Assembly (NCBI RefSeq): GCF_029263155.1
Contig: NZ_JAJCYB010000101.1
Location: 1 to 64,000, forward strand
Source: Pseudonocardia sp.
GTDB lineage: Bacteria > Actinomycetota > Actinomycetes > Mycobacteriales > Pseudonocardiaceae
DNA length: 64,000 nt
Direction: 5' to 3'
A model generated the notes under the pieces. That model was not told the origin of the DNA. It ran no database searches and saw only the letters and a list, made by a program, of their open reading frames with translations. The position numbers and the translations under genes are program-made. This document shows positions 8,049 to 16,908 of the stretch, in pieces (positions within the stretch are counted from its first letter, which is position 1; the number at the start of each line of letters is the position of its first letter).

Positions 8049-8732
8049 GTGACGGGGCGGATCACCTGGCGGAGGGTCACCGCCGCCGACTTCCCGATGA
8101 TCGGGCGCTGGCTCGCCGAGCCGGCCGTGGCCCGGTGGTGGAACCACGAGACGTCCCCGGACGCCGTCGAGCGCGACTTCGGGCCGACCCTGCGCGGCGA
8201 GGAGCCGAGCGAGGACCTCATCGCCGCGCTGGACGGGCGCCCGTTCGGACTCGCCCAGCGTTGCCGGATCGACGCCTATCCCGAGGAGCACGCGGGCCTC
8301 GCCGCACTCACCGACGTCCCCGACGGCGCCGTCACGATCGACTACCTGGTCGACGAGCCCGGCCGCGGCCTCGGCACGTGGATGATCCGTTCGTTGCTCA
8401 CCGACACGTGGACGGCGTTCCCGGACGCCCCGTGCGTGATCGTCGCGGTCGCCGCGGGCAACGTCGCGTCCTGGCGCGCGTTGGAGAAGGCCGGGCTCGG
8501 CCGGGTGGCCCAGGGACACCTGGAGCCCGACAACCCCGTCGACGACGGGTGGCACGTCGTGCACCGGATCGACCGGCCACCCTCGTGCGACCGGTGCCCG
8601 CAGCTGCGGGCGGGTGCCGACCCGGCGTGGACCCGCGGGCAGGACGGTGACCACGTCCGGTGGCTCTGCCCCACCTGCACCCGACACCACGTCCGGGACA
8701 TCGAGGCGAAGCTCCCACCGGCGTGGTGGTGA
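8049..8732 (+). CDS. GNAT acetyltransferase (AAC(6')-like) with C-terminal cysteine-rich tail
   Basis: A 227-aa protein. Residues 1-170 are a GNAT domain of the aminoglycoside 6'-acetyltransferase-like type: it opens with MIGRWLAEPAVARWW and has the acetyl-CoA loop EPGRGLGTWMI. The last 50 residues form a separate unit with CDRCP and CPTCTRHH, two CxxC pairs that could bind zinc, ending in LPPAWW. The tail looks like a small actinobacterial zinc-ribbon protein joined in frame. TATTCT (8036-8041) ends 7 nt before GTG 8049, fixing the start. Whether it acts on an aminoglycoside or a siderophore-type amine is not determinable. Confidence 0.82.
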   Translation: MTGRITWRRVTAADFPMIGRWLAEPAVARWWNHETSPDAVERDFGPTLRGEEPSEDLIAALDGRPFGLAQRCRIDAYPEEHAGLAALTDVPDGAVTIDYLVDEPGRGLGTWMIRSLLTDTWTAFPDAPCVIVAVAAGNVASWRALEKAGLGRVAQGHLEPDNPVDDGWHVVHRIDRPPSCDRCPQLRAGADPAWTRGQDGDHVRWLCPTCTRHHVRDIEAKLPPAWW

Positions 8733-8753
8733 ACAGCAAGTAGTTTGGAGGGC

Positions 8754-9992
8754 ATGCACACCTGGGCACCCGTCGACGTCCCGCGCATCGCCGGCGAGGG
8801 GCCGCCGCTGCGCCTGCACGACACCGCCACCGGCCGGATCCGCCCGACGGCGCCCGGTCGCGAGGCGCTCATGTACGTCTGCGGGATCACCCCCTACGAC
8901 GCCACCCACCTCGGCCACGCCGCCACCTACCTGGCGTTCGACCTGGTCAACCGGCTGTGGCGCGACCTCGGGCACGACGTGCACTACGTGCAGAACGTCA
9001 CCGACATCGACGACCCGCTCCTGGAGCGCGCCGCGCGCGACCAGGACGACTGGGTCGTGCTCGGCATGCGGGAGACCGCGCTGTTCCGCGAGGACATGGA
9101 GGCGCTGCGGGTGCTCCCGCCGCGGCACTTCATCGGCGCGGTCGAGGCGATGGGCGAGATCGCGGAGCTGGTCGGCAAGCTGCTCGCCTCGGGCGCGGCG
9201 TACCGCGTCGACGACGCCGAGTTCCCCGACGTCTACTTCGACTCGTCGGTGACCGGGCACTTCGGCTACGAGTCGAGCTACGACGAGCCGACGATGACGC
9301 AGCTCTCACGCGAGCGCGGTGGCGACCCGGACCGCCCCGGCAAGCGCAGCCCGCTCGACCCGCTGCTGTGGCGCATGGCCCGCGAGGGTGAGCCGTACTG
9401 GGAGTCCGACCTCGGCGCCGGGCGGCCGGGCTGGCACGTCGAGTGCGCGGCCATCGCCCTCAACCGCCTCGGCCCGCAGATCGACCTCAACGGCGGCGGC
9501 TCGGACCTGATCTTCCCGCACCACGAGTGCGGGGCCGCGCACGCCGAGGCGTTCACCGGAGTGCACCCGTTCGCGAGGCACTACACGCACACCGGGATGA
9601 TCGGGCTCGACGGCGAGAAGATGTCGAAGTCGCGCGGCAACCTGGTGTTCGTGTCCAAGCTGCGCTCCGAGGACGTCGACCCGAACGCGATCCGGGTGGC
9701 CCTGTTCGCCGGGCACTACCGCACCGACCGCGCCTGGACCCAGGGCCTGCTCGACGACGCGCGCGCCCGCCTGGCGCGGTGGCGCGACGCGGTGGCGCTG
9801 ACCGTGGCGCCGCCCGCCGACGACCTCGTCCGGCGACTGCGCACGCACCTCGCCGACGACCTCGACACCCCCGCCGCGCTCGCCGCCGTCGACGCGTGGG
9901 CCGCGCAGGCCCGGGAACGGCGCGGCACCGACTCCGTGGCCCCCGCCGCCGTCCGCGACGCCGTGGACGCCCTGCTCGGCGTCCGGCTGTAG
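8754..9992 (+). CDS. mshC: cysteine--glucosaminyl-inositol ligase (mycothiol synthesis)
   Basis: A 412-aa relative of cysteinyl-tRNA synthetase that joins L-cysteine to GlcN-Ins with ATP, the penultimate step of mycothiol synthesis. The N-terminus has the zinc Cys in YVCGITPYD and the HIGH-like THLGHA; the zinc site continues with HVECAA and PHHECGAAHAE; KMSKS is exact. The anticodon-binding domain of CysS is shortened, as expected for MshC. ATG 8754 is 7 nt after TAGTTT (8741-8746), so it is probably leaderless. Its presence indicates an actinobacterium that makes mycothiol. Confidence 0.96.
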   Translation: MHTWAPVDVPRIAGEGPPLRLHDTATGRIRPTAPGREALMYVCGITPYDATHLGHAATYLAFDLVNRLWRDLGHDVHYVQNVTDIDDPLLERAARDQDDWVVLGMRETALFREDMEALRVLPPRHFIGAVEAMGEIAELVGKLLASGAAYRVDDAEFPDVYFDSSVTGHFGYESSYDEPTMTQLSRERGGDPDRPGKRSPLDPLLWRMAREGEPYWESDLGAGRPGWHVECAAIALNRLGPQIDLNGGGSDLIFPHHECGAAHAEAFTGVHPFARHYTHTGMIGLDGEKMSKSRGNLVFVSKLRSEDVDPNAIRVALFAGHYRTDRAWTQGLLDDARARLARWRDAVALTVAPPADDLVRRLRTHLADDLDTPAALAAVDAWAAQARERRGTDSVAPAAVRDAVDALLGVRL

Positions 9993-10020
9993 GTCCGGCG
10001 GGCCGAGCGGAGCGCCCGGT

Positions 10021-10163
10021 CATGATCGGCGTTCGGGAACCCGCAGCCGGATGGGGTGCGGCCGGCGGTTCCAGAGCGACGATCACGGAGTCCGCGAGCC
10101 GGGGTGATCGCCGTCGTGGAACACGCGGGCGTGCATGCCGCGGCCGGTTCCCGCTTCGTGACC
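10021..10163. repeat. palindromic intergenic repeat cluster 1 (two units)
   Basis: Unit A spans 10021-10087 and unit B 10104-10163. Each begins with a TGATC-type terminus (CATGATCGGCG, GTGATCGCCG), then GGGAAC or GGAAC, and ends with a matching GGTTCC followed by an inverted GATCAC- or GTGACC-type terminus, so the unit folds into one long imperfect hairpin. The same plan recurs at 21372-21792 and 39745-39894. The remaining gap (to 10285) is almost pure G+C with CCGGCC runs and shows no gene. Confidence 0.7.
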
Positions 10164-10285
10164 ACCGGGACCACCGGCCGCCCGACCGGTGATCGCCCGG
10201 GTCCTCCGGCGGACCGGCCGTCCGTGCCGGCCCGGCCGTGCCGGCCCGGCCGGGCCGGGCCGAGCCGGCCGGGGCGGTGGGCCGG

Positions 10286-10435
10286 TCAGTCCGGCGGCTC
10301 GGGCGCGCCGCCGTCGGGGGTGTCCTCGTCGTCGGGGTTGGTCTCCGCGGGCGAGGACGGCACGGGCACGTCGAGGTCGATGTCGGGGGCGTCGGGGTTG
10401 CGGGGGGCGTCGGGGTCGGGCTGTCGGTCGGTCAT
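10286..10435 (-). CDS. small acidic Asp/Pro-rich hypothetical protein
   Basis: A 49-aa ORF starting MTDRQPDPDAP and ending DGGAPEPPD; roughly a quarter of residues are Asp or Glu and a quarter Pro. There is no domain or membrane segment. It diverges from the DUF2237 gene, whose start is 34 bp away, so both promoters share this gap. Codon use fits the genome and the composition is not that of a random antisense frame, but there is no clear -10 or RBS, so the call is moderate. The function is unknown. Confidence 0.5.
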   Translation of the reverse strand: MTDRQPDPDAPRNPDAPDIDLDVPVPSSPAETNPDDEDTPDGGAPEPPD

Positions 10436-10469
10436 GCCGCGGGGTACCCGTTCTGGTTGCATGGGGCAC

Positions 10470-10829
10470 ATGGCACGCAACGTTCTCGGCGGTGAGCTCG
10501 CGACCTGCGGCACCGACCCGATGACCGGCTTCTACCGCACCGGCTGCTGCGACACCGGCGGTGAGGACAGCGGCGTGCACACCGTGTGCGCCCAGGTCAC
10601 CGCCGAGTTCCTGGAGTTCAGTGCGGCCGCGGGAAACGACCTGTCCACCCCGCAACCCGCGTACGGCTTCGCCGGGCTCACGCCGGGTGACCGCTGGTGC
10701 CTGTGCGCGTCGCGGTGGGCCGAGGCGCTGGCGGCCGGGGCCGCTCCGCCCGTGGTGCTGGAGGCCACCCACGCCCGCACCCTGGAGTGGATCGACCTCG
10801 CCGACCTGCGACGGCACGCCGCCCGGTGA
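10470..10829 (+). CDS. DUF2237 family protein
   Basis: A 119-aa protein beginning MARNVLGGELATCGTDPMTGFYR, which matches the DUF2237 family pattern as I know it. Conserved features are TGCC early and GDRWCLCASRW in the middle, followed by an EATHARTLEWI segment. The function is unknown; the many Cys and Trp residues suggest a small compact cytosolic fold. ATG 10470 is chosen because family members start at this point; ATG 10461 is in frame. It overlaps the next gene by 4 nt (GTGA), so the two are translationally coupled. Confidence 0.8.
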   Translation: MARNVLGGELATCGTDPMTGFYRTGCCDTGGEDSGVHTVCAQVTAEFLEFSAAAGNDLSTPQPAYGFAGLTPGDRWCLCASRWAEALAAGAAPPVVLEATHARTLEWIDLADLRRHAAR

Positions 10830-11245
10830 TCACCGTCGAGCTGGCCACCCGGCTGCGGGCGGCCGGGTTGCCCTGGTCACCGGCCTCGGGTGACCGGTTC
10901 GTCATCGCCGACCGTGACATGGACGGCGACGTGTTCGTCGTCAGCGAGTTGACCATCGACGTCCAGGACGCCCCCGGCGGTCGGCTGCTGCGCTTCAACG
11001 GCACCACCGAGTGGGCCCTGGACAGCGTGGAGGCCGATGCGGCGGTCTGGCTCCCGCACGAGGGCCAGCTGCGCGACGCGCTCGGCCCGGCGTTCCGGCG
11101 GCTGGAGCCGGTCGGCGACGGCTGGCCGGTCGTCGGCTGGGCGGTCGTCGCGGAGATCGGCGGGACGGAGCGGCGGCACGTCGACGTCGACGCCGAGCGG
11201 GCCTACGCCCGCGCGGTCCTGGACCTGCTGGGGCGGCCGGCTTGA
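10826..11245 (+). CDS. hypothetical protein coupled to the DUF2237 gene
   Basis: A 139-aa protein that I do not recognise. It starts with GTG overlapping the stop of the upstream gene. The sequence suggests an alpha/beta fold: DRFVIADRDMDGDVFVVSEL, then GTTEWALDSV and a central Trp-rich strand (WPVVGWAVV). There is no signal peptide or membrane segment. Its coupling to the DUF2237 gene implies a shared role. A strong hairpin follows at 11243-11280, before the convergent MFS gene. Confidence 0.7.
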   Translation: MITVELATRLRAAGLPWSPASGDRFVIADRDMDGDVFVVSELTIDVQDAPGGRLLRFNGTTEWALDSVEADAAVWLPHEGQLRDALGPAFRRLEPVGDGWPVVGWAVVAEIGGTERRHVDVDAERAYARAVLDLLGRPA

Positions 11246-11280
11246 TCGTGGAAGGCAGGCGGATTCGCGTTCCACGATCA
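11243..11280 (+). terminator. bidirectional hairpin terminator (11-bp stem)
   Basis: Perfect inverted repeat TGATCGTGGAA (11243-11253) and TTCCACGATCA (11270-11280) around a 16-nt loop, between two convergent genes. There is no T-tract, as is common for actinobacterial terminators. Its ends (TGATCG and CGATCA) and its GGAA/TTCC arms recall the ends of the long palindromic repeats elsewhere in the window, so it may be a shortened relative. Confidence 0.65.
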
Positions 11281-12411
11281 TGTCCGCACGGTCGGGCGGC
11301 CGCGGGGGAGCGCGGCAGGCACCACCACGGCCAGCGCCAGCGCGGGAAGCAGGAACGCCAGCACCGGGTCGGCGGCGAATACCGGGGTCAGCGCGAGCGG
11401 GGTGAGCGAGCCCCCGCCGAAGCGCACCGCCTGCACCGCCGAGATCGAGCCGCCGTGGTGGCCCGCGGCATCGGTCAGCACCAGGGCGTTCACCCCGACC
11501 AGCACGAGCTGGGTGGCCACCCCGCCCACCGCCCAGGCCGCCACGACCGCCCCGACCGCGGGCGCCAGCCCGGCGGCGAGGACCACCAGGACGCCGAGCC
11601 CGGCCCCGATGCGCACGCTGCGCGCGGCGCCGATGCGGTCCACCCCGCCCCCGACCAGGCGCGCGGTGAGCAACCCGGCCACGCCGAACGCCGTCAGCGC
11701 CAGCCCGCGCGGGCCCGCTCCGAGCCCGAACTCCGCCTCCAGACGCAGCGCGACCAGGAAGTTCAGCCCGGCCAGGCAGCCCCAGCCGACGGCGGCCACC
11801 ACCCCGGCCCGCAGCACCGCGGGCCGCCAGGCCGAGCGCAGCGACGCCCCGGCGCCCGCCGGTGTCCCGGACGGGATCCCGACCACGGCGAGCACGGCGG
11901 CCACCACCGCGATCCCGCCGAACGCCCACCGCCAGTCGAACTCGGCCGCGAGCCCACCCAGCAGCGGCGCCGAGGTCTGGCCCAGCGCCTGCAGCGAACC
12001 GAACCATCCCAGCGCGCGCCCGAGCCGCTCCGGCGCCACCGCCGAGCCGATGGCGGCCAGCAGCAGCGGTGTGGTGAACCCGTTGGCCACGCCCTGCAGC
12101 GCCCGCGCGGCGACGAACACCGGCCAGCTCCAGGCGAGCGCGCACGCGAGCGAGGCCAGCAGGTAGATCCCGTAGGCGACGACGACGGTGCGCCTGCGCC
12201 CCCAGCGCTCGCCGAGCGTGCCGGACACGAGCATCACGGCCGCGAACGGCAGCAGGTACGCCGTGACGGAGGTGGCCGCGGTGCCCGCCGAGACACCGAA
12301 CGACCCGCCCAGCTCGGGGAGCATGGCGACGGTGAGCCCGCCACCGAAGGGGCCGAGGAAGGCGCCTGCGTAGAGGCCGGCCCGCGCCGCCCGGGACCGC
12401 GGTCCGGTCAG
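11278..12411 (-). CDS. MFS transporter (drug efflux type)
   Basis: A 377-aa, roughly 12-helix major facilitator protein. After the first helix comes SVTAYLLPFAAVML, and the loop 2-3 signature reads GERWGRRR. The best start is CTG 12411, overlapping the PAC2 stop as CTGA: no ATG, GTG or TTG lies upstream in frame, and the first internal ATG (12324) would delete helix 1 (AGLYAGAFLGPFGGGLTVAM). The substrate is unknown. The gene is probably co-transcribed with the PAC2 gene. The C-terminus ends in a short basic tail next to the terminator hairpin. Confidence 0.82.
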   Translation of the reverse strand: MTGPRSRAARAGLYAGAFLGPFGGGLTVAMLPELGGSFGVSAGTAATSVTAYLLPFAAVMLVSGTLGERWGRRRTVVVAYGIYLLASLACALAWSWPVFVAARALQGVANGFTTPLLLAAIGSAVAPERLGRALGWFGSLQALGQTSAPLLGGLAAEFDWRWAFGGIAVVAAVLAVVGIPSGTPAGAGASLRSAWRPAVLRAGVVAAVGWGCLAGLNFLVALRLEAEFGLGAGPRGLALTAFGVAGLLTARLVGGGVDRIGAARSVRIGAGLGVLVVLAAGLAPAVGAVVAAWAVGGVATQLVLVGVNALVLTDAAGHHGGSISAVQAVRFGGGSLTPLALTPVFAADPVLAFLLPALALAVVVPAALPRGRPTVRT

Positions 12412-13274
12412 GTGCCCGCGCCCCCGCTGCCGCGTCGGCGCAGGTAGCGCTCGAAGTCGGCGGCGATGGCGTCCCCGTCGGCCTCGGGCAGGACGTCGGT
12501 GTCCTCGGCCTCGGCCTGCTCCTCGAGCTGGCGCACGTACTCGCGGACCTCGTCGTCGGCCTCGGCCATCTCCGAGACGGTGCGCTCCCACTCCTCGGCC
12601 TGCTCGGGCAGCCCGCCCAGGGGCACCTCGACGTCGAGGACCTCCTCGATGCGGTGCAGCAGGGCCACGGCCGCCTTGGGCACGCGGGCCTGCGAGACGT
12701 AGTGCGGCACGGCCGCCCAGAACGACATCGCCGGCACGCCGGCCTCCACGCAGGCGTTCTGGAAGACCCCGACGATCCCGGTGTTGCCCCGGTAGCTGGA
12801 CTTCTCCACCTGCATGCGCGCGGCCGACTCGGCGTCGTAGGAGATCCCGCTGACGGTGGTGGGCCGGGTGTGCGGGATGTCGGTCAGCAACGCGCCCAGC
12901 GTGATGACCTTCGTCACTCCGAGCCGCTCGATGTGCCCCAGCAGCTCCGAGCAGAACGCCCGCCAGCGCAGGTTCGGTTCGATCCCGTTCACGAGCACGA
13001 CGTGCCGACCGGTGCCCGGCAGCTCGGCCACCGACAGCCGCGTGGTCTGCCACTCGATCTTGCGCGTGACGCCGTCGGCGTAGCGCACGTGCGGCCGCGT
13101 GACCTGGAAGTCGTAGTACTCCTCGGGGTCGATCTCGGCGAGCGGGGAGGCGTCCCAGTTCAGCTCCAGATGCTCCAGAGCGGTGCTGGCGGCCTCGCCC
13201 GCGTCGTTCCAGCCCTCGAACGCGGCGATCATCACCGGGTCGACGAGGCGGGGCTCCGGGTCGCGGTCGGTCAT
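12408..13274 (-). CDS. PAC2 family protein (proteasome assembly chaperone-like)
   Basis: A 288-aa actinobacterial PAC2 protein. Recognisable parts are the N-terminal MIAAFEGWNDAGEAAS, the central LLTDIPHTRPTTVSG and SSYRGNTGIVG, and an acidic Glu/Asp-rich C-terminal helix region. Homologues sit near the proteasome genes in actinobacteria, but a true chaperone role is unproven. ATG 13274 lies 6 nt after minus-strand TACGCT (13281-13286), giving a leaderless transcript divergent from metH. Confidence 0.88.
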   Translation of the reverse strand: MTDRDPEPRLVDPVMIAAFEGWNDAGEAASTALEHLELNWDASPLAEIDPEEYYDFQVTRPHVRYADGVTRKIEWQTTRLSVAELPGTGRHVVLVNGIEPNLRWRAFCSELLGHIERLGVTKVITLGALLTDIPHTRPTTVSGISYDAESAARMQVEKSSYRGNTGIVGVFQNACVEAGVPAMSFWAAVPHYVSQARVPKAAVALLHRIEEVLDVEVPLGGLPEQAEEWERTVSEMAEADDEVREYVRQLEEQAEAEDTDVLPEADGDAIAADFERYLRRRGSGGAGT

Positions 13275-13280
13275 CGGTCC

Positions 13281-13313
13281 AGCGTACGGGCGCAGCCGCG
13301 TAGCGGTTAACGT
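13281..13313. promoter_or_regulatory. divergent promoter pair for the PAC2 gene and metH
   Basis: Two outward-facing -10 hexamers: TACGCT on the minus strand (13281-13286), 6 nt before the PAC2 ATG, and TAACGT on the plus strand (13308-13313), 7 nt before the metH GTG. The start codons are only 46 bp apart, so the two promoters overlap back to back and initiation at one may affect the other. I see no B12 riboswitch in this short gap. Confidence 0.55.
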
Positions 13314-13320
13314 GGTGCGC

Positions 13321-16300
13321 GTGGCGCCCGACTCCTTCGACATGCAGCAGCATCCCTTCGACACCGCGTTCCTGGACGTGCTCGCCGAGCGTGTCCTCGT
13401 CGCCGACGGGGCGATGGGCACGATGTTGCAGGCTGCGGACCTGACGCTCGACGACTTCGGCGGGCTCGAGGGCTGCAACGAGATCCTCAACGACACCCGC
13501 CCCGACGTCGTCCGCCGTATCCACCGTGCCTACCTCGAGGCGGGCGCGGACGCGGTCGAGACCAACACGTTCGGGGCGAACCTGCCCAACCTGGCCGACT
13601 ACGACATCTCCGACCGCATCACCGAGCTGTCGCTGACGGCCACGCGGCTCGCCCGCGAGGTCGCCGACGAGATGTCCACGCCGGACCGGCCCCGGTTCGT
13701 GCTCGGCTCGGTCGGCCCCGGCACCAAGCTCCCGACACTGGGCCACGCCGCGTTCGCCGATCTGCGCGACGCCTACATCGAGAGCGGGCGCGGCATGCTC
13801 GCGGGCGGCGCCGACGCGATCGTCGTCGAGACCTGCCAGGACCTGCTGCAGGTCAAGGCGGCCGTGCTGGGTGTGAAGCGGGCGATGGTGGCGGAGGGCC
13901 GGCGCATCCCGATCGTCACGCAGGTCGCGATGGAGACCACCGGCACGATGCTGCTCGGCTCCGAGATCGGTGCGGCGCTCACCGCGCTGGAGCCGCTGGG
14001 CATCGACCTGATCGGCCTGAACTGCTCCACCGGCCCGGCCGAGATGAGCGAGCACCTGCGCACGCTGTCCAAGCACGCGCGCATCCCGCTGTCGGTCATG
14101 CCCAACGCGGGGCTGCCGGTGCTCGGTCCGAACGGCGCCGAGTACCCGCTGGACCCCGACGGGCTCGCCGAGGCGCTGGCGGTGTTCGTCCGCGACTACG
14201 GCCTGCGCCTGGTCGGCGGCTGCTGCGGCAGCACGCCCGCGCACGTCACGGCGATGGTCGACGCGGTGCGCGCGGTCACCCCCGCCGCCCGCAACCCCCG
14301 ACCCGAGCCCGGGCTGAGCTCGCTGTACGCATCGGTGCCGTTCCGTCAGGACACCTCCGTACTGATGGTCGGCGAGCGCACCAACGCCAACGGGTCGAAG
14401 AAGTTCCGCGAGGCGATGCTCGAGGAGGACTGGGAGACCTGCGTCGGGATCGCGCGCGACCAGACCCGCGAGGGCGCGCACATGATCGACCTGTGCATCG
14501 ACTACGTGGGCCGCGACGGTGTCGCCGACATGGCCGAGCTGGCCGGGCGGCTGGCCACGGCGTCCACGCTGCCGGTGATGCTCGACTCCACCGAGCCCGC
14601 GGTCATCCGCGCCGGCCTGGAACGGCTGGGCGGCCGGTCGATCATCAACTCGGTGAACTACGAGGACGGCGACGGTCCGGGCTCGCGGTTCCAGCTGGCG
14701 ATGGAGCTCGTCCGCGAGCACGGTGCGGCCGTGGTCGCGCTGTGCATCGACGAGGAGGGCCAGGCGCGCACCGCGGAGTGGAAGGTCCGGGTGGCCGACC
14801 GGCTGATCCGCGACCTGACCACCCAGCACGGCATGCACGTGCAGGACATCGTCGTCGACACGCTCACCTTCCCGATCACCACCGGGCAGGAGGAGGTCCG
14901 CCGCGACGCACTGGAGACCATCGAGGCGATCCGGGAGCTCAAGCGCCGCTGGCCCGACGTGCAGACCACGCTCGGGGTCTCCAACGTCTCCTTCGGCCTC
15001 AACGCCGCCGCCCGCCAGGTGCTGAACTCGGTGTTCCTGCACGAGTGCGTCAACGCCGGGCTGGACACCGCGATCGTGTCCGCGGCGAAGATCCTGCCCA
15101 TGGCCAAGATCGACGACGAGCAGCGCTCCGTGGCACTGGACCTGGTCTACGACCGCAGGCGCGAGGACTACGACCCGCTCAACCGGTTCATGGAACTGTT
15201 CGAGGGCGTCTCCGCGTCCTCGGCGCGCGCCACCCGGGCCGAGGAGCTGGCCGGGCTGCCGCTGTTCGAACGGCTGGAGCGCCGGATCGTCGACGGCGAG
15301 CGCGAGGGCCTCGACTCCGACCTCGCCGAGGCCCTGGAGTCCCGGCCCGCCCTGGAGATCATCAACGACACGCTGTTGTCGGGCATGAAGACCGTGGGCG
15401 AGCTGTTCGGGTCCGGGCAGATGCAGCTGCCGTTCGTGCTGGCCAGCGCCGAGGTGATGAAGTCGGCGGTGGCCTACCTGGAGCCGCACATGGAGCGGGC
15501 CGAGGACGACGAGGGCAAGGGCACGATCGTGCTGGCCACGGTCAAGGGCGACGTGCACGACATCGGCAAGAACCTCGTGGACATCATCCTCACCAACAAC
15601 GGCTACACCGTGGTCAACCTGGGCATCAAGCAGCCGATCTCGACGATCCTCTCCGCCGCGGAGGAGCACCGGGCCGACGCCGTGGGCATGTCCGGGCTGC
15701 TGGTGAAGTCCACGGTGATCATGAAGGAGAACCTGCAGGAGATGAACTCCCGGGGGGTCGCCACCAGGATGCCGGTGCTGCTCGGCGGGGCCGCGCTGAC
15801 CCGCTCCTACGTGGAGAACGACCTCCAGGAGGTGTACGAGGGCCGCGTCACCTACGCCCGCGACGCCTTCGAGGGACTGCGCGAGATGGACGCCACCATG
15901 GCCCGCCGCCGCGGGCTGGTCCCGGAGACCACCCCGGAGGAGGAGGCCAAGAAGGCCGAGCGCAAGGCCCGCCACGAGCGCTCGCAGCGGGTGGCGGCCA
16001 AGCGGAAGGCCGCCGAGGCCGAGGTCGCCGGGCCGGTGCCCGACCGCTCCGACGTCACGACCGACAACCCGCTGCCCACCCCGCCGTTCTGGGGCACCCG
16101 GGTCGTCAAGGGGATCGCGCTGGCCGAGTACGCCGGCATGGTCGACGAGCGCGCGCTGTTCCTGGGGCAGTGGGGGCTGCGCGGCACCAAGGGAGGGGAC
16201 GGGCCGAGCTACGAGGAGCTGGTCGAGACCGAGGGCAGGCCGCGCATGCGGTACTGGCTCGAGCGGCTCTCCACCGAGGGCGTGCTCGCGCACGCGGCCG

Positions 16301-16908
16301 TCGTCTACGGGTACTTCCCGGCGGTGTCCGAGGGCGACGCGTTGGTGGTCCTCGACGACGTGCGCCCGGACGCCCCCGAGAAGTACCGGCTGGAGTTCCC
16401 GCGCCAGCGCCGCGACCGGCACCTGTGCCTGGCCGACTTCTGGCGGCCCCGCTCGCTCGCCGTCTCGCGCGGCGAGGTCGACGTGCTGCCGCTGCACCTG
16501 GTCACGATGGGCCAGCCGATCGCCGACTACGCCAACGAGCTGTTCGCGAAGGACGCCTACCGCGACTACCTCGAGGTCCACGGCCTGGGGGTGCAGCTCA
16601 CCGAGGCGCTCGCCGAGCTGTGGCACCGCCGCATCCGCGAGGAGCTGACCTTCCCCGCCGGTGGGCAGGTCGCCGCGGAGGACCCGGAGAGCATCGAGGA
16701 GTACTTCAAGCTGGGCTACCGCGGCGCCCGCTACTCGCTGGGCTACGGCGCCTGCCCCAACCTGGAGGACCGCGCCAAGCTCGTCGACCTGCTCCAGCCC
16801 GGCCGGATCGGGGTGGAGCTCTCCGAGGAGCTGCAGCTGCACCCGGAACAGTCGACCGACGCGCTGGTGGCCCACCACCCGGAGGCGAAGTACTTCAATG
16901 CCGGGTGA
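13321..16908 (+). CDS. metH: methionine synthase, cobalamin-dependent
   Basis: A 1195-aa enzyme that moves a methyl group from methyltetrahydrofolate to homocysteine through cobalamin. Domains in order: homocysteine-binding domain (DGAMGTML near residue 37; zinc ligands in NCSTG near 235 and GGCCGS near 300); pterin-binding domain starting GERTNANGSKKF; cobalamin cap (INDTLLSGMKTVGELF); B12 domain with DVHDIG at about 744-749, whose His is the lower axial ligand; and the reactivation domain, in which RYSLGYGACP binds AdoMet. GTG 13321 is 7 nt after TAACGT; ATG 13342 is an alternative. It overlaps the downstream HAD gene by 11 bp. Confidence 0.97.
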   Translation: MAPDSFDMQQHPFDTAFLDVLAERVLVADGAMGTMLQAADLTLDDFGGLEGCNEILNDTRPDVVRRIHRAYLEAGADAVETNTFGANLPNLADYDISDRITELSLTATRLAREVADEMSTPDRPRFVLGSVGPGTKLPTLGHAAFADLRDAYIESGRGMLAGGADAIVVETCQDLLQVKAAVLGVKRAMVAEGRRIPIVTQVAMETTGTMLLGSEIGAALTALEPLGIDLIGLNCSTGPAEMSEHLRTLSKHARIPLSVMPNAGLPVLGPNGAEYPLDPDGLAEALAVFVRDYGLRLVGGCCGSTPAHVTAMVDAVRAVTPAARNPRPEPGLSSLYASVPFRQDTSVLMVGERTNANGSKKFREAMLEEDWETCVGIARDQTREGAHMIDLCIDYVGRDGVADMAELAGRLATASTLPVMLDSTEPAVIRAGLERLGGRSIINSVNYEDGDGPGSRFQLAMELVREHGAAVVALCIDEEGQARTAEWKVRVADRLIRDLTTQHGMHVQDIVVDTLTFPITTGQEEVRRDALETIEAIRELKRRWPDVQTTLGVSNVSFGLNAAARQVLNSVFLHECVNAGLDTAIVSAAKILPMAKIDDEQRSVALDLVYDRRREDYDPLNRFMELFEGVSASSARATRAEELAGLPLFERLERRIVDGEREGLDSDLAEALESRPALEIINDTLLSGMKTVGELFGSGQMQLPFVLASAEVMKSAVAYLEPHMERAEDDEGKGTIVLATVKGDVHDIGKNLVDIILTNNGYTVVNLGIKQPISTILSAAEEHRADAVGMSGLLVKSTVIMKENLQEMNSRGVATRMPVLLGGAALTRSYVENDLQEVYEGRVTYARDAFEGLREMDATMARRRGLVPETTPEEEAKKAERKARHERSQRVAAKRKAAEAEVAGPVPDRSDVTTDNPLPTPPFWGTRVVKGIALAEYAGMVDERALFLGQWGLRGTKGGDGPSYEELVETEGRPRMRYWLERLSTEGVLAHAAVVYGYFPAVSEGDALVVLDDVRPDAPEKYRLEFPRQRRDRHLCLADFWRPRSLAVSRGEVDVLPLHLVTMGQPIADYANELFAKDAYRDYLEVHGLGVQLTEALAELWHRRIREELTFPAGGQVAAEDPESIEEYFKLGYRGARYSLGYGACPNLEDRAKLVDLLQPGRIGVELSEELQLHPEQSTDALVAHHPEAKYFNAG

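Noticed and set aside
10164..10285. Structured RNA in the GC-only CCGGCC tract
   Set aside because: Low-complexity sequence pairs with itself in many ways; no specific fold or motif stands out.
13275..13320. Cobalamin riboswitch before metH
   Set aside because: Only 46 bp separate the divergent start codons and metH appears leaderless, leaving no room for the roughly 200-nt element.
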